DNA of 64,000 nucleotides, from assembly GCF_007754155.1 (NCBI RefSeq), contig NZ_CP037423.1, forward strand, positions 4,990,865 through 5,054,864, read 5' to 3'. The position numbers and the translations under genes are program-made. The notes under the pieces are model-generated. The model searched no databases. It worked only from the letters and a program-made list of their open reading frames with translations, and was not told where the DNA came from. Below are positions 43,175 to 51,360 of this stretch, one piece after another (the stretch's first letter is position 1; each line of letters begins with the position of its first letter). Origin of the DNA: Stieleria neptunia. Lineage in GTDB: Bacteria; Planctomycetota; Planctomycetia; Pirellulales; Pirellulaceae.

Positions 43175-44803
43175 ATGACTGCACCGGAAAATCAAGACGA
43201 ATTGCAGAGCCTAAAACGATTCAATGATGAGTTGGTCGAAACGGTTCAGTCACAACAGAAGACGATCGCACAACTTCGCGAAGAATTGAACCTGTACCGT
43301 CGCAAACTGTTTGGTCAATCCTCCGAGCGGCATGCCGAAGACGATTCGCAGTTGCATCTGTTCGATCTCGGCGAGTCGGTCAATGAAGGCGATGATGACG
43401 AGCAGGATCCGCCGAAGTCTCGCAAGAAGCGACGCCGTAAGAAGAAGTCCGAAAAACTACCGGCTCACTTGAGACGCAAAATCATCGAGGCGGACGTCTC
43501 GTCCAAAGAGCGAATGTGTTCTTGCTGTGGCGAAGAGATGCCCATCATTGGCACGGACATCAGCGAGCGGCTCGATCTGATTCCGGCGGAACTCTTCGTT
43601 TGGGAAATCCGTCGTCATAAGCGTGCCTGTGGCAAGTGCAGAGAGTCGATCACGCAGGTTCCCGCCGGCAGCGAGCCCGGTGGACCGACCACGCCGGTTG
43701 CCGGCAGTGATTATGGCTTCGGCGTTTACACACAAATCATCACCAACAAGTTTGCCGACCATTTGCCACTGTATCGAGGTGAAGATATCTTCGCCCGCGC
43801 AGGCGTGATGATCCCGAGAAACACGCAGTTTGGGATGCTTGTGAACATCGCGGCACTCGTCGCACCGCTGATCGCCTTGATGAAATCGCGAATCGTTTCG
43901 GGCCGCGTACTGGGCGTCGATGACACGTCGGTGCGGCTGCAAGATCCTGCCTTGCCCGGCAAGATGCGAACGGCTCGCTTCTGGCTGTACCGTGGCCGCG
44001 AAGACCATCCGTACAACGTGTTCGACTTTACCGAGAGTCGTGGGCGCGACGGTCCGGCGGGATTCTTGAGGGATTTTCACGGCCACGCGGTGGTCGACGC
44101 TTATGGAGTTCACGAGGGAGTCTACCTGGGGAAACACGATCAGATCTTTGCTGCGTGTTGTAACTGCCACGCGCGGAGGAAATTCGTCGAAGCAAAGCCG
44201 AACGATCCGGTGGCCGCTGCGCGTGCGCTTGCGATGTACCGAGGACTTTATGACGTCGAGGATCGCGCGAAGCGGTGCAGTGCCGAAGAGCGTCTTGAAC
44301 TTCGTCAGCGTGAATCGGCTCCGTTGATGAACCAACTCCATGACTGGTTGATCGAGAAGAGCAGCGATCCGCGAGTGTTGCCCAAGAGTTCGCTTGGCAA
44401 GGCCGTCAGGTACTCGCTGAATCAGTGGGACGAGTTAACGGTGTTTCTAGGCGATGGAGCGATTCCGTTTGACAACAACGAAACGGAGAACGAGCTTCGG
44501 AGCCTGACGATCGGTCGTCAGAACTGGTTGTTCGTCGGCTCCAATCGCGGTGGCGAAGTAGCCGCTGCGATGTACAGCTTGGTATCATCGGCGGCGCGGC
44601 ATCATCTCGATGCTTGGGCTTACGTGGACGATTGCCTTCGCAAGCTTGCCGGTGGCTCGACGGACTACGAAGCGTTGCTTCCGGATGTTTGGCGAGGCCG
44701 CCATCCCGAGAGCATTCGAGTGTATCGTGATGCCGAGCAGGCGTCGCGACGATTGACAACTCAGCAACGCCGCGTGCGTCGGCGCGAAGCCAAGGTGGCG
44801 TGA
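43175..44803 (+). CDS. tnpC: IS66 transposase TnpC
   Basis: 542 aa. Short N-terminal coiled coil, then LYRRKLFGQSSERH, a zinc-finger region (MCSCCGEEM ... ACGKCRESI), and the DDE core: GVDDTSVRLQDPALPG, AVVDAYGVHEGVYLG and DNNETENELRSLTIGRQNWLF, with LLPDVWRGRHPESI at the end. All IS66 landmarks are intact. Its N-terminal coiled coil is much shorter than that of the IS66 at 29.6 kb. The two transposases are clearly different lineages. Confidence 0.92.
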   Translation: MTAPENQDELQSLKRFNDELVETVQSQQKTIAQLREELNLYRRKLFGQSSERHAEDDSQLHLFDLGESVNEGDDDEQDPPKSRKKRRRKKKSEKLPAHLRRKIIEADVSSKERMCSCCGEEMPIIGTDISERLDLIPAELFVWEIRRHKRACGKCRESITQVPAGSEPGGPTTPVAGSDYGFGVYTQIITNKFADHLPLYRGEDIFARAGVMIPRNTQFGMLVNIAALVAPLIALMKSRIVSGRVLGVDDTSVRLQDPALPGKMRTARFWLYRGREDHPYNVFDFTESRGRDGPAGFLRDFHGHAVVDAYGVHEGVYLGKHDQIFAACCNCHARRKFVEAKPNDPVAAARALAMYRGLYDVEDRAKRCSAEERLELRQRESAPLMNQLHDWLIEKSSDPRVLPKSSLGKAVRYSLNQWDELTVFLGDGAIPFDNNETENELRSLTIGRQNWLFVGSNRGGEVAAAMYSLVSSAARHHLDAWAYVDDCLRKLAGGSTDYEALLPDVWRGRHPESIRVYRDAEQASRRLTTQQRRVRRREAKVA

Positions 44804-45093
44804 TGTCGGACTTGACCGAGCGAATCCAATTGACGCGTGAACATCGCGACTTGATTCTGAAGTACGGCTACGTGTCAGGCCGTTTGGAGGCGTCGCTTCG
44901 TCGCTGGCCGAAGGATCAACTGATTCGCCGAGTTGGGATGACTCGGGTGGAACTGCACCTGCTGATCGGCGACCTGAGCCACTCGTGCGTCAAGGGCAAA
45001 GCGGGTTCCGATGTTGAAGCGGTCGCTGACCTGTGCGACCACCTGGAGTACGCCCAACGCACCGGGGATGGCGATCTCGACATTCTATGGTGA
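44803..45093 (+). CDS. Small fourth gene of IS66 no. 2
   Basis: 96 aa starting at the ATG that shares one base with the tnpC stop (TGATG). Helical, charged protein (LTREHRDLILKYGYVSGRLE, ADLCDHLEYAQRTGDGDLDI). Not recognised as a standard IS66 gene. Tight coupling suggests co-expression with TnpC; a passenger or regulatory role is inferred. Confidence 0.65.
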   Translation: MSDLTERIQLTREHRDLILKYGYVSGRLEASLRRWPKDQLIRRVGMTRVELHLLIGDLSHSCVKGKAGSDVEAVADLCDHLEYAQRTGDGDLDILW

Positions 45094-45151
45094 CATCAGA
45101 TCGGCTCCCTGCCATTTGAACCGCCCAAGTGGAAGATGTGTCGGCGTGCAA

Positions 45152-45223
45152 AGCTATCGCCAGCTTCGTGAATCGACTGGCCGTAGTTGATCAGCGATGG
45201 CAAAGCGGCAGCGTCTTGATCTC
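45152..45223 (+). other. 72-base noncoding block shared with the other IS66
   Basis: Ungapped match to 29637-29708. Here the folding is clearer: GCTATCGC pairs with GCGATGGC (with one wobble) and inside it ATCGAC pairs with GTTGAT, leaving TGGCCGTA as a loop. It reads in the sense direction of tnpC here, antisense in the other element. Confidence 0.6.
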
Positions 45224-46367
45224 CCGTGGCACATGGCAGATCGAAGAACGCCTGGCCGACATGACTTGCGAGGTGTGATCAAGCGGCTCTTTTTCTTTCA
45301 GCAAAAGATCGAATCCGTTGACCGCACTTCGCGCGATTGCTTGGGAGTCGAGCGGAAACAGAACTCAGAGACATCCCAACGAGATCAAAACGCAGTATCC
45401 GCGGCAGCGCCGATGACCTGCGTGCTGGAGACGTTTGAAGCTGCCGCGGTAGCATCGGTTAGGCCACAAACACAAAGCGTGATTTTGGACTGCAGTGGCG
45501 ATCAAGGTCTCCGGCGTTTTTGCGTTGGTCACGAATCCCGAAATGTTGATACGCCGACACCGCCACCGCGGTCAATTCGCCACAATGGCCCGATGGATCT
45601 TCGGATTGGTGAAAAGCAGTCGCCGGCCGCCCGAGCCACGAAGCGACACCTGGGCAGATAGAACGCTTACGGCCACGGAAAAAGGGCGAAGTTCCTCGGC
45701 GCTCTGGTCATCTCCCGTCGGCTCCGCCACTCGCTACGGGTGAACGTTTCGCGGCCGAACCCATTTGCTCCATGTGCCAGCGGGTGGCATCGGCCGGGCA
45801 TCGCATATTCCATATGCCACCATTCCTTGCGGTTCGATCCCTTCCAGACGCGCAAACTCGATAGAAAGACGCAAGATCCACCAACGATCGGCACCGGTGG
45901 AACTAGGTGGGAACATCTAGCGTGTGTGGCAAATTGCAAATTCTCGGTCGACTATGAGATCGAGACCGAACCAATGTCATGACGCGGCCTCTGCGCTCGT
46001 CTTCGACTTGCTCCAAACAGACCAGGAGCGGCCCGCGACCTCTACGCCGCCCCCGTACAGGTCATTTTTCACTGCACTGGCGTTCGGCAGGGCAGTTGTC
46101 CCGGCGTGGTAACTCGCTTCGGTCTCTTTCACCGCCTGCAGGAAGCCCGACCGCTTGCAGCGGTCGGTCGATGCAACCGAAGTGGTTCCGTTCGCAATCG
46201 AACTGCTAGCGGTCGCGGCACCTCAGCGACTTACGTGTGAACGGTTCGTGACAAGCTGACGGCCGGTTTCAGCCAACAATATCTCAACGCCTTGCGGCCA
46301 AATCCTGAACGCCGGCTGATGCGATTCGCCTATGCGCATCGCCCTCAGGCGAAATCTGAAAAAATAA

Positions 46368-46403
46368 GCGGCAGGATCCGGGCTGGCGCAAACTATAGCA
46401 ATA
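46368..46403 (+). promoter_or_regulatory. 36-bp conserved upstream box, copy 1
   Basis: Blocks GCGGCAGGATC, GGCTGGCGC and AACTATAGCAATA, ungapped to the copies at 52751 and 56175; 30 of 36 positions are invariant across the three. It lies 35 bases before the start chosen for the DUF1592 gene, directly before an earlier in-frame ATG. Probable promoter of a common sigma factor. Confidence 0.6.
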
Positions 46404-46438
46404 TGGATGTTGAATCTGATCAATCTGAGGATAAATCG

Positions 46439-48877
46439 ATGGGTTTAGTGATACGCCGACTCGGATTTCCTTGCGTCCTGCTCACCGTGACGGTCATCGC
46501 TTCCGTGGGGAGAACCAGGGGTGATGAGAACGGTGGGTCGAAGGAATCGATCGATAGCGAATCTGCCGAACAGGATCTCGCACGCCCACCGCTACCGATC
46601 AGCGATTTTCTTGGGCAGCATTGCTTGGACTGTCACAGTGACGATGAGCCGGAGGCTGGCTTGAGCCTGATCGGGCTTCCGTTCGACCTCCGTGAGCCCA
46701 AAGCCTTTGAAAGTTGGCGGCGCGTCTACCAGCGCGTCCGGGATGGAGAGATGCCGCCCGATTCGGACTTAAAAGCAAACGAGACCGACGATTTTTTAAA
46801 CGGTCTCAATCGGCGACTGATGGAATCGGACTCGCGCGACATTGCAGATCGAGGCAGGGTCCGCGGCCGACGTTTGACGCGGACGGAGTACGAACACACG
46901 GTTCACTCGCTACTCGGGATTGATCTTCCGCTGCGAGATCAGCTGCCCGAGGACACAGCGATGCACGGCTTTGAAACCGTCGCCGACGGCCAACAGTTAT
47001 CGCACCACCTATTGGCGCGATACCTGGACGTTGCCGACCGCGCATTGGCGGAAGCATTTGATCGTGCTCTCAAAGGGGACTATACGGACGTTGGGGACTT
47101 CTCACCCAGACTCTTGTCTCAGGGTATTGGGAGACGTAACTACCGAGGCCCCGAGTCTCGAGATGGCGAGAGTATTTCGTGGCCAATCTTCAGGCCCTTC
47201 TTCGGACGTATGCGCTCGATCCGAGTGCCGCATGACGGCTGGTATCGAATCACACTTCGCGATGTGCGCGCAATCAACCCGGCGAAAGGTGGAACTGTCT
47301 GGGGAACCTTGCGATCGGGGGTTGGTGCCTCCGCCCAACCGATTCTCTACAAGGTTGGTATCGTGGAAGCGACCGAGACTCCGCGAGACCTGCACTACGA
47401 AGCATGGATTCGCAAAGGACATCTTTTGGAGCTGACGCCGAACGATCTAACCCTCCGCAAGGCGCCCACCCAGAGCGGGCGCCCCGACACGGCCGCCTAC
47501 CGCAAAAGAAATGAAGAGCAAGGTTTTTCAGGAATCGCGCACCGCGGTATCCTCATGGAGCGCATCTATCCAAATGCCGATCGTGAACAAGTCACGCAGA
47601 ACCTGTTCGGTGATGCCAAGCAGGAACACTGGGAGTCCGATCCGACGGTTGTGCTCAAACGGTTGGTGACTCGCTTTGCATCGAAGGCGTTTCGGCGCCC
47701 CGTCACTTCGGATGAAGTAGCCGACTATCAGCAGATCGGTCTCGACTTACTCTCCGAAAACGAATCGTTCATCGAAGCCCTGCGTGCTTCCTACAGCGCC
47801 GTTCTCTGTTCGCCACGGACGCTGACGTTCGTCGAGTCACCGGGACCACTGGACGACTATGCCATCGCGTCGCGACTCAGCTATGCGTTGTGGACGGATA
47901 TGCCGGACGAGACCCTGATGCGATTAGCCGGCGAAGGAAAGCTCCGGAACACCGAAATTCTTGCGTCGCAAATCGATCGCATGCTTGATGATCCACGCTC
48001 GAAACAGTTCATCAACAGCTTTACCGATCAGTGGTTAAATCTGAACCAAATTGACTTCACAACGCCTGACAGTAGGCAGTTTCGCACGTTCGATCCTGTG
48101 GTTCAGGAGTCAATGCTCCAGGAAACTCGCACCTTCGTCAGCAAGCTCATCGAAGAAGACTTGGGTGTCGCCCACTTCGTCGATTCAGACTTTGCCTGTC
48201 TGAACGAGCGGCTGTTACGGCATTACAGGGTCGCCGATGACGTCGAGGGTTGGAAACCCGGTCGCGGAATCCAGACCGTTTCGCTTTCGCCTGCCAGTCG
48301 ACGTGGCGGCTTGATCACCCAGGGCGCTATCCTGAAAGTGACCGCCGACGGGACCACGACGTCTCCGGTGGTGCGGGGCGTGTTTGTCAATGAGCGGATT
48401 CTTGGCGTTCGGGTTCCACCGCCACCGCCCGGAGTCCCTGCGGTCGAACCGGACGTGCGTGGTGCGACCTCCATCCGCGACCAATTAGCAAAACATCGCG
48501 CTGATGAATCGTGTAATGCTTGCCACCGGACCATTGACCCGCCAGGATTCGCCTTGGAGAGTTTCGATCCGGTCGGAGTGTGGCGCGATCGCTACGGAAT
48601 CGGCGGTAGGGGGGCAGCGGTCGATCCATCGGGAACGACTGCCGACGGAGGCACGTTCGATGGACTTCTGTCATGGCAGCAGCTCTATGTGAACCAACCA
48701 GAGCTAATTGCCCGCGGGTTTGCCGAGCAATTCCTGACCTACGCCACGGGCGCGCCGATTCGCTACAGCGATGAACCAGCCGTCGATCGTATCGTTTCCG
48801 ATTCCAAAGCATCCCAATACGGGATACGGACGTTGATACGCGCCGCGCTGACCAGCGACCCGTTCCTTAAGAAGTGA
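46439..48877 (+). CDS. PSD-type DUF1592/DUF1588/DUF1585 protein with cytochrome-like N-terminus
   Basis: 812 aa from the ATG at 46439, which places a Sec signal (MGLVIRRLGFPCVLLTVTVI) first; an in-frame ATG 12 codons earlier would add an acidic stretch ahead of it. Residues 61-66 (HCLDCH) are a cytochrome-c-like CxxCH at the start of the mature chain. After it come the domains usual in these planctomycete proteins: DUF1587/1592 (RLTRTEYEHTVHSLLGID, YAIASRLSYALWTDMPDE), DUF1588 (RRGGLITQGAILKVTADGTT) and DUF1585 with SCNACHRTIDPPGFALESFD. The family is exported and of unsettled function, usually paired with DUF1552, as here. Confidence 0.88.
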   Translation: MGLVIRRLGFPCVLLTVTVIASVGRTRGDENGGSKESIDSESAEQDLARPPLPISDFLGQHCLDCHSDDEPEAGLSLIGLPFDLREPKAFESWRRVYQRVRDGEMPPDSDLKANETDDFLNGLNRRLMESDSRDIADRGRVRGRRLTRTEYEHTVHSLLGIDLPLRDQLPEDTAMHGFETVADGQQLSHHLLARYLDVADRALAEAFDRALKGDYTDVGDFSPRLLSQGIGRRNYRGPESRDGESISWPIFRPFFGRMRSIRVPHDGWYRITLRDVRAINPAKGGTVWGTLRSGVGASAQPILYKVGIVEATETPRDLHYEAWIRKGHLLELTPNDLTLRKAPTQSGRPDTAAYRKRNEEQGFSGIAHRGILMERIYPNADREQVTQNLFGDAKQEHWESDPTVVLKRLVTRFASKAFRRPVTSDEVADYQQIGLDLLSENESFIEALRASYSAVLCSPRTLTFVESPGPLDDYAIASRLSYALWTDMPDETLMRLAGEGKLRNTEILASQIDRMLDDPRSKQFINSFTDQWLNLNQIDFTTPDSRQFRTFDPVVQESMLQETRTFVSKLIEEDLGVAHFVDSDFACLNERLLRHYRVADDVEGWKPGRGIQTVSLSPASRRGGLITQGAILKVTADGTTTSPVVRGVFVNERILGVRVPPPPPGVPAVEPDVRGATSIRDQLAKHRADESCNACHRTIDPPGFALESFDPVGVWRDRYGIGGRGAAVDPSGTTADGGTFDGLLSWQQLYVNQPELIARGFAEQFLTYATGAPIRYSDEPAVDRIVSDSKASQYGIRTLIRAALTSDPFLKK

Positions 48878-48911
48878 TCCACATACTTCATCCAGCCAAC
48901 GAGAACGAACG

Positions 48912-50153
48912 ATGCCGAAAGACTCATTGAACTTCCGAAACCTGCCGCGACCGAGTGTCTTGTCTCGCCGTACGTTGATACGAGGCGCGGGTGTTTCACT
49001 GTGCTTGCCGATGCTAGACGCCATGAAACCGGCGTTTGCATCGGATTCCGATGGGACGCACGCCAAGCGATTTGTTGGCGTCAGCCTCGCGCTTGGCTTG
49101 CACAACCCCAACCTGGTGCCGGAAACCGACGGCAAGAACTACAAGCCGTCTAAATATCTGGAAGGCTTGGATGATTTGCGAAACGACTTCACCGTCGTCT
49201 CAGGCACTTCGCACCCGGGCGTTTCCGGAGGACACTCTGCCGAGGGCAGCATCTTTTCGGCCTGCCCCAACGCGCGTGGATCGGCATCGCGAAACACGAT
49301 TTCCCTGGACCAGTTGATGGCCAAGCAGCTCGGTGACGAGACACGATTCCCGTCATTGGTCCTCAACACCAGATCTCAAACCAGCCCATCGTATACGCAG
49401 AACGGCTCGATGATTCCGGCTGAGAATAACGCGATGCGTTTATTCACGACGTTGTTTGTGGATGACACGCCAGCTGAGCGTGAGCGACAAGCTGAGCTCA
49501 TTCGGCGCGGTCGCAGCATCATGGATGTGGTCGGAGAAGAGGCGAAGCGACTGCAACGAAAGGTGGGAACTGGCGATCGCGACAAGCTGGATGACTGGTT
49601 CACCAGCGTTCGCGAACTTGAGCAGCGAATGGTTGCCAACGAGGCCTGGACGCACCGCCCAAAGCCTCAAGTTGACATGGAGAAGCCGGAGTCCATCCCC
49701 CGGGACACTGTAGGCGTTGCAGGCATTTTCCTGGACATCATACGCATGGCAATGATGACTGATTCGACGCGATTCGTCACATTGCACGTCCCCGGGGATT
49801 ACCACGGCCTTAGCCATCATGGAATGGATGCTGGTACCATTCAGCGACTCGCGTCGGTTGAGCAAGGGATGATCGAACAATGGGCCCGATTCCTGCGAAC
49901 GCTGAAGTCCAACGGTTTGCTTGATGAGACAATGGTTCTAATGACATCGAATCTCGGAAACGCGTCGAGTCACGACACCAAGAACATGCCGGTTCTGTTT
50001 GCCGGAGGCGGATTCCGACACGGGCAACACTTGGCGTTCGACCAGCAGAACAATTATCCGCTGCCAAATCTCTTCGTGAACGCACTGCAACGGCTGGGAA
50101 TCGAGCACGACTCGTTCGCCACCAGCACCGGAACAATGACGGGCCTTGAATAA
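48912..50153 (+). CDS. DUF1552 protein, Tat-exported
   Basis: 413 aa. Near the start is the Tat-like signal LSRRTLIRGAGVSLCLPML, common in this family. The rest has the DUF1552 hallmarks: SGTSHPGVSGGHSAEG, SLDQLMAKQLG, and HHGMDAGTIQRLASVEQ with conserved His residues of an alkaline-phosphatase/sulfatase-like (DUF1501-related) fold. It follows the DUF1592 gene by 34 bases, and the two are always neighbours in planctomycetes, so they are likely to act together. Confidence 0.88.
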   Translation: MPKDSLNFRNLPRPSVLSRRTLIRGAGVSLCLPMLDAMKPAFASDSDGTHAKRFVGVSLALGLHNPNLVPETDGKNYKPSKYLEGLDDLRNDFTVVSGTSHPGVSGGHSAEGSIFSACPNARGSASRNTISLDQLMAKQLGDETRFPSLVLNTRSQTSPSYTQNGSMIPAENNAMRLFTTLFVDDTPAERERQAELIRRGRSIMDVVGEEAKRLQRKVGTGDRDKLDDWFTSVRELEQRMVANEAWTHRPKPQVDMEKPESIPRDTVGVAGIFLDIIRMAMMTDSTRFVTLHVPGDYHGLSHHGMDAGTIQRLASVEQGMIEQWARFLRTLKSNGLLDETMVLMTSNLGNASSHDTKNMPVLFAGGGFRHGQHLAFDQQNNYPLPNLFVNALQRLGIEHDSFATSTGTMTGLE

Positions 50154-50179
50154 CAGGATTTGAGCAAGCACATTTTTCT

Positions 50180-50242
50180 GTAGCGGAAGTCGTCAAGACT
50201 TTCGGCAACAACCAACGCCGAAACTCTGACGAGTTCCGCTAC
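50180..50242. repeat. Intergenic hairpin repeat
   Basis: Arms GTAGCGGAAGTCGTCA-GACTTTCGGC and the complementary GCCGAAACTCTGACGA-GTTCCGCTAC flank a short loop. It is of planctomycete REP type and may also act as a transcript end between the DUF1552 and 50269 genes. Confidence 0.65.
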
Positions 50243-50268
50243 GCGACAATATCCAAGGACAAGATCAC

Positions 50269-51021
50269 ATGAACAATAGTCTTCTCTTTCTAGCCATGAC
50301 AATCAGTTGCGTGACAGCGGGCAGCTACGCAAAGGCAGACGATTACGTAAAGGGAACGTCACTCCGGGCAACCATGCTCAATAGAGGTGAGGTCATCTTC
50401 GAAAAAAACTTCGATGACCAGAAAGAAGTCGATGCCGTGATGGATCTAAGAAAACACACCAAGGGCACGGTGAAAGATGGGGTCATGGTGACCATTCCCC
50501 CGTCGGTCCATGGAGAGGCACCTAAAGGCGCTCGATACGGAAAAGAAGAGTTTGTCCGATCCCATTTCAAACTCGGCGGGCAGGACTACATTTTTTCTTT
50601 TCGAGTGAAGTTCTTAGAACTGGATAGAGAGGTACGAGAGAAAATCTGTTTTATCGACCTTGGGCATCGCTGGATCCGCTTAGAAATGACACCTGAAGGC
50701 TCCCAACTCGTATTTCAAAACTACATATTGGACAAACGAGGAGGTAGACAAGTGATGGTCGAAGACAAAGCACTAAAGCTCAAATATGGAGAGTGGTACG
50801 AGGGCACCATCGAGATCTCAGGAAACGAAACTCTGTTCAATATCAATGGTGTGGCATTCCATATAAAGGATGACCTGGTTGCAAAGAAAAGAGAAACCGT
50901 CCTTGCCCAAAGATTCTGTCTCGACCTCAGAGGTGTGGGTTATCACCTGGATTACGCGGCAGCCTGGAAGCCAAATGGCTATCAGAGAACCTGGGAAGAA
51001 AAGCGAGCTGAATCGAATTGA
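50269..51021 (+). CDS. Secreted protein of unknown function (DUF1080/LamG-like beta fold?)
   Basis: 250 aa with a Sec signal (MNNSLLFLAMTISCVTAGSYAK). The mature chain is dominated by beta-type segments (EVIFEKNFDD, DGVMVTIPP, DYIFSFRVKFLEL, RWIRLEMT, EWYEGTIEISGNETLFNING), like concanavalin-A-type 3-keto-disaccharide hydrolase or LamG domains. I cannot place it in a family. Direction and spacing suggest it belongs to the same locus as the DUF1592/DUF1552 pair. Confidence 0.65.
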   Translation: MNNSLLFLAMTISCVTAGSYAKADDYVKGTSLRATMLNRGEVIFEKNFDDQKEVDAVMDLRKHTKGTVKDGVMVTIPPSVHGEAPKGARYGKEEFVRSHFKLGGQDYIFSFRVKFLELDREVREKICFIDLGHRWIRLEMTPEGSQLVFQNYILDKRGGRQVMVEDKALKLKYGEWYEGTIEISGNETLFNINGVAFHIKDDLVAKKRETVLAQRFCLDLRGVGYHLDYAAAWKPNGYQRTWEEKRAESN

Positions 51022-51360
51022 TCATGCTTAGTCATCGATGAAGACTGGCTACTCAAGGGATTTCATTCCTAGGCACGCTAGATCTTGCAGAAGGCCGGAT
51101 CGTATATCGCTCGGATGACGTTAGCGATTTTAGTATCGCCCAGCCCGAGGAAGCTAACCGGGGGCCGGGATGGCGCTCACCGGAAATACTTAGTGGTCCG
51201 CCTGACCGGCGACGTCTCGTGGAACCGAGAAAGCCGGCGCCGGCGCTTGAGAGAGAACACTGACGAGCATCCGTTGCGATAATGACCCGTCATGCCGTCG
51301 AGCTCGATCAATAGTGGGCAAGTGGGCAAAATCAACAGCCGGAAAAGAAGACGATCAGCT
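51022..51360. other. Intergenic, no gene seen
   Basis: About 340 bases. No copy of the 36-bp box and no hairpin terminator found. The open frame 5' of the hydrolase continues to 51292 without a signal sequence. Confidence 0.4.

Larger units (their letters stand above)
24246..45670. mobile_element. Decayed integrative mobilizable/conjugative element at tRNA-Leu
   Basis: The region begins at the tRNA-Leu 3' end with a tyrosine integrase. It carries two HTH genes, a DNA methyltransferase, relaxosome-accessory proteins, a MobF relaxase and a coupling-protein-like ATPase fragment. Three insertion sequences (two IS66, one ISKra4-type) and noncoding remnants fill the rest. Base composition is visibly more AT-rich than the genes left of 24 kb. 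No type IV secretion channel genes are seen, so it was either mobilizable only or has lost them. The right limit is set provisionally at the end of the second IS66, because no att duplication was found. Confidence 0.65.
42310..45670 (+). mobile_element. IS66-family insertion sequence no. 2, flanks do not match
   Basis: Inverted repeats GTAAGCGTTCTATCT-CCCA start at 42310 and end, complemented, at 45670 (about 21 of 23 matching), so the element is 3361 bases. It carries tnpA, tnpB, tnpC and a fourth small gene on the plus strand. The 8 bases outside the ends differ (AAGGCAGC left, GGCCACGG right), so there is no target duplication. Left of it is a coupling-like gene, and right of it nothing resembles its 3' half. 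This indicates deletion or recombination after insertion. Confidence 0.88.
45094..46438. other. IS66 tail, right junction and noncoding DNA
   Basis: The conserved noncoding block of IS66 is at 45152-45223, and the IS ends at 45670. From 45671 to about 46360 no gene is convincing; short frames lack family features. Around 45771-45823 a palindrome-like repeat (GTGCCAGCGGGTGGCATC ... CATATGCCAC) occurs. The 36-bp promoter-like box follows at 46368. Confidence 0.5.

Noticed and set aside
45197..45661. 154-codon frame near the right end of IS66 no. 2
   Set aside because: No family feature; it overlaps the conserved noncoding block and the inverted repeat.
45671..46360. Search for a copy of the tRNA-Leu 3' end (attR)
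   Set aside because: No match to the TTCAAATCCTCT...CATCCGCA end was seen right of the second IS66, so no right attachment site is claimed.
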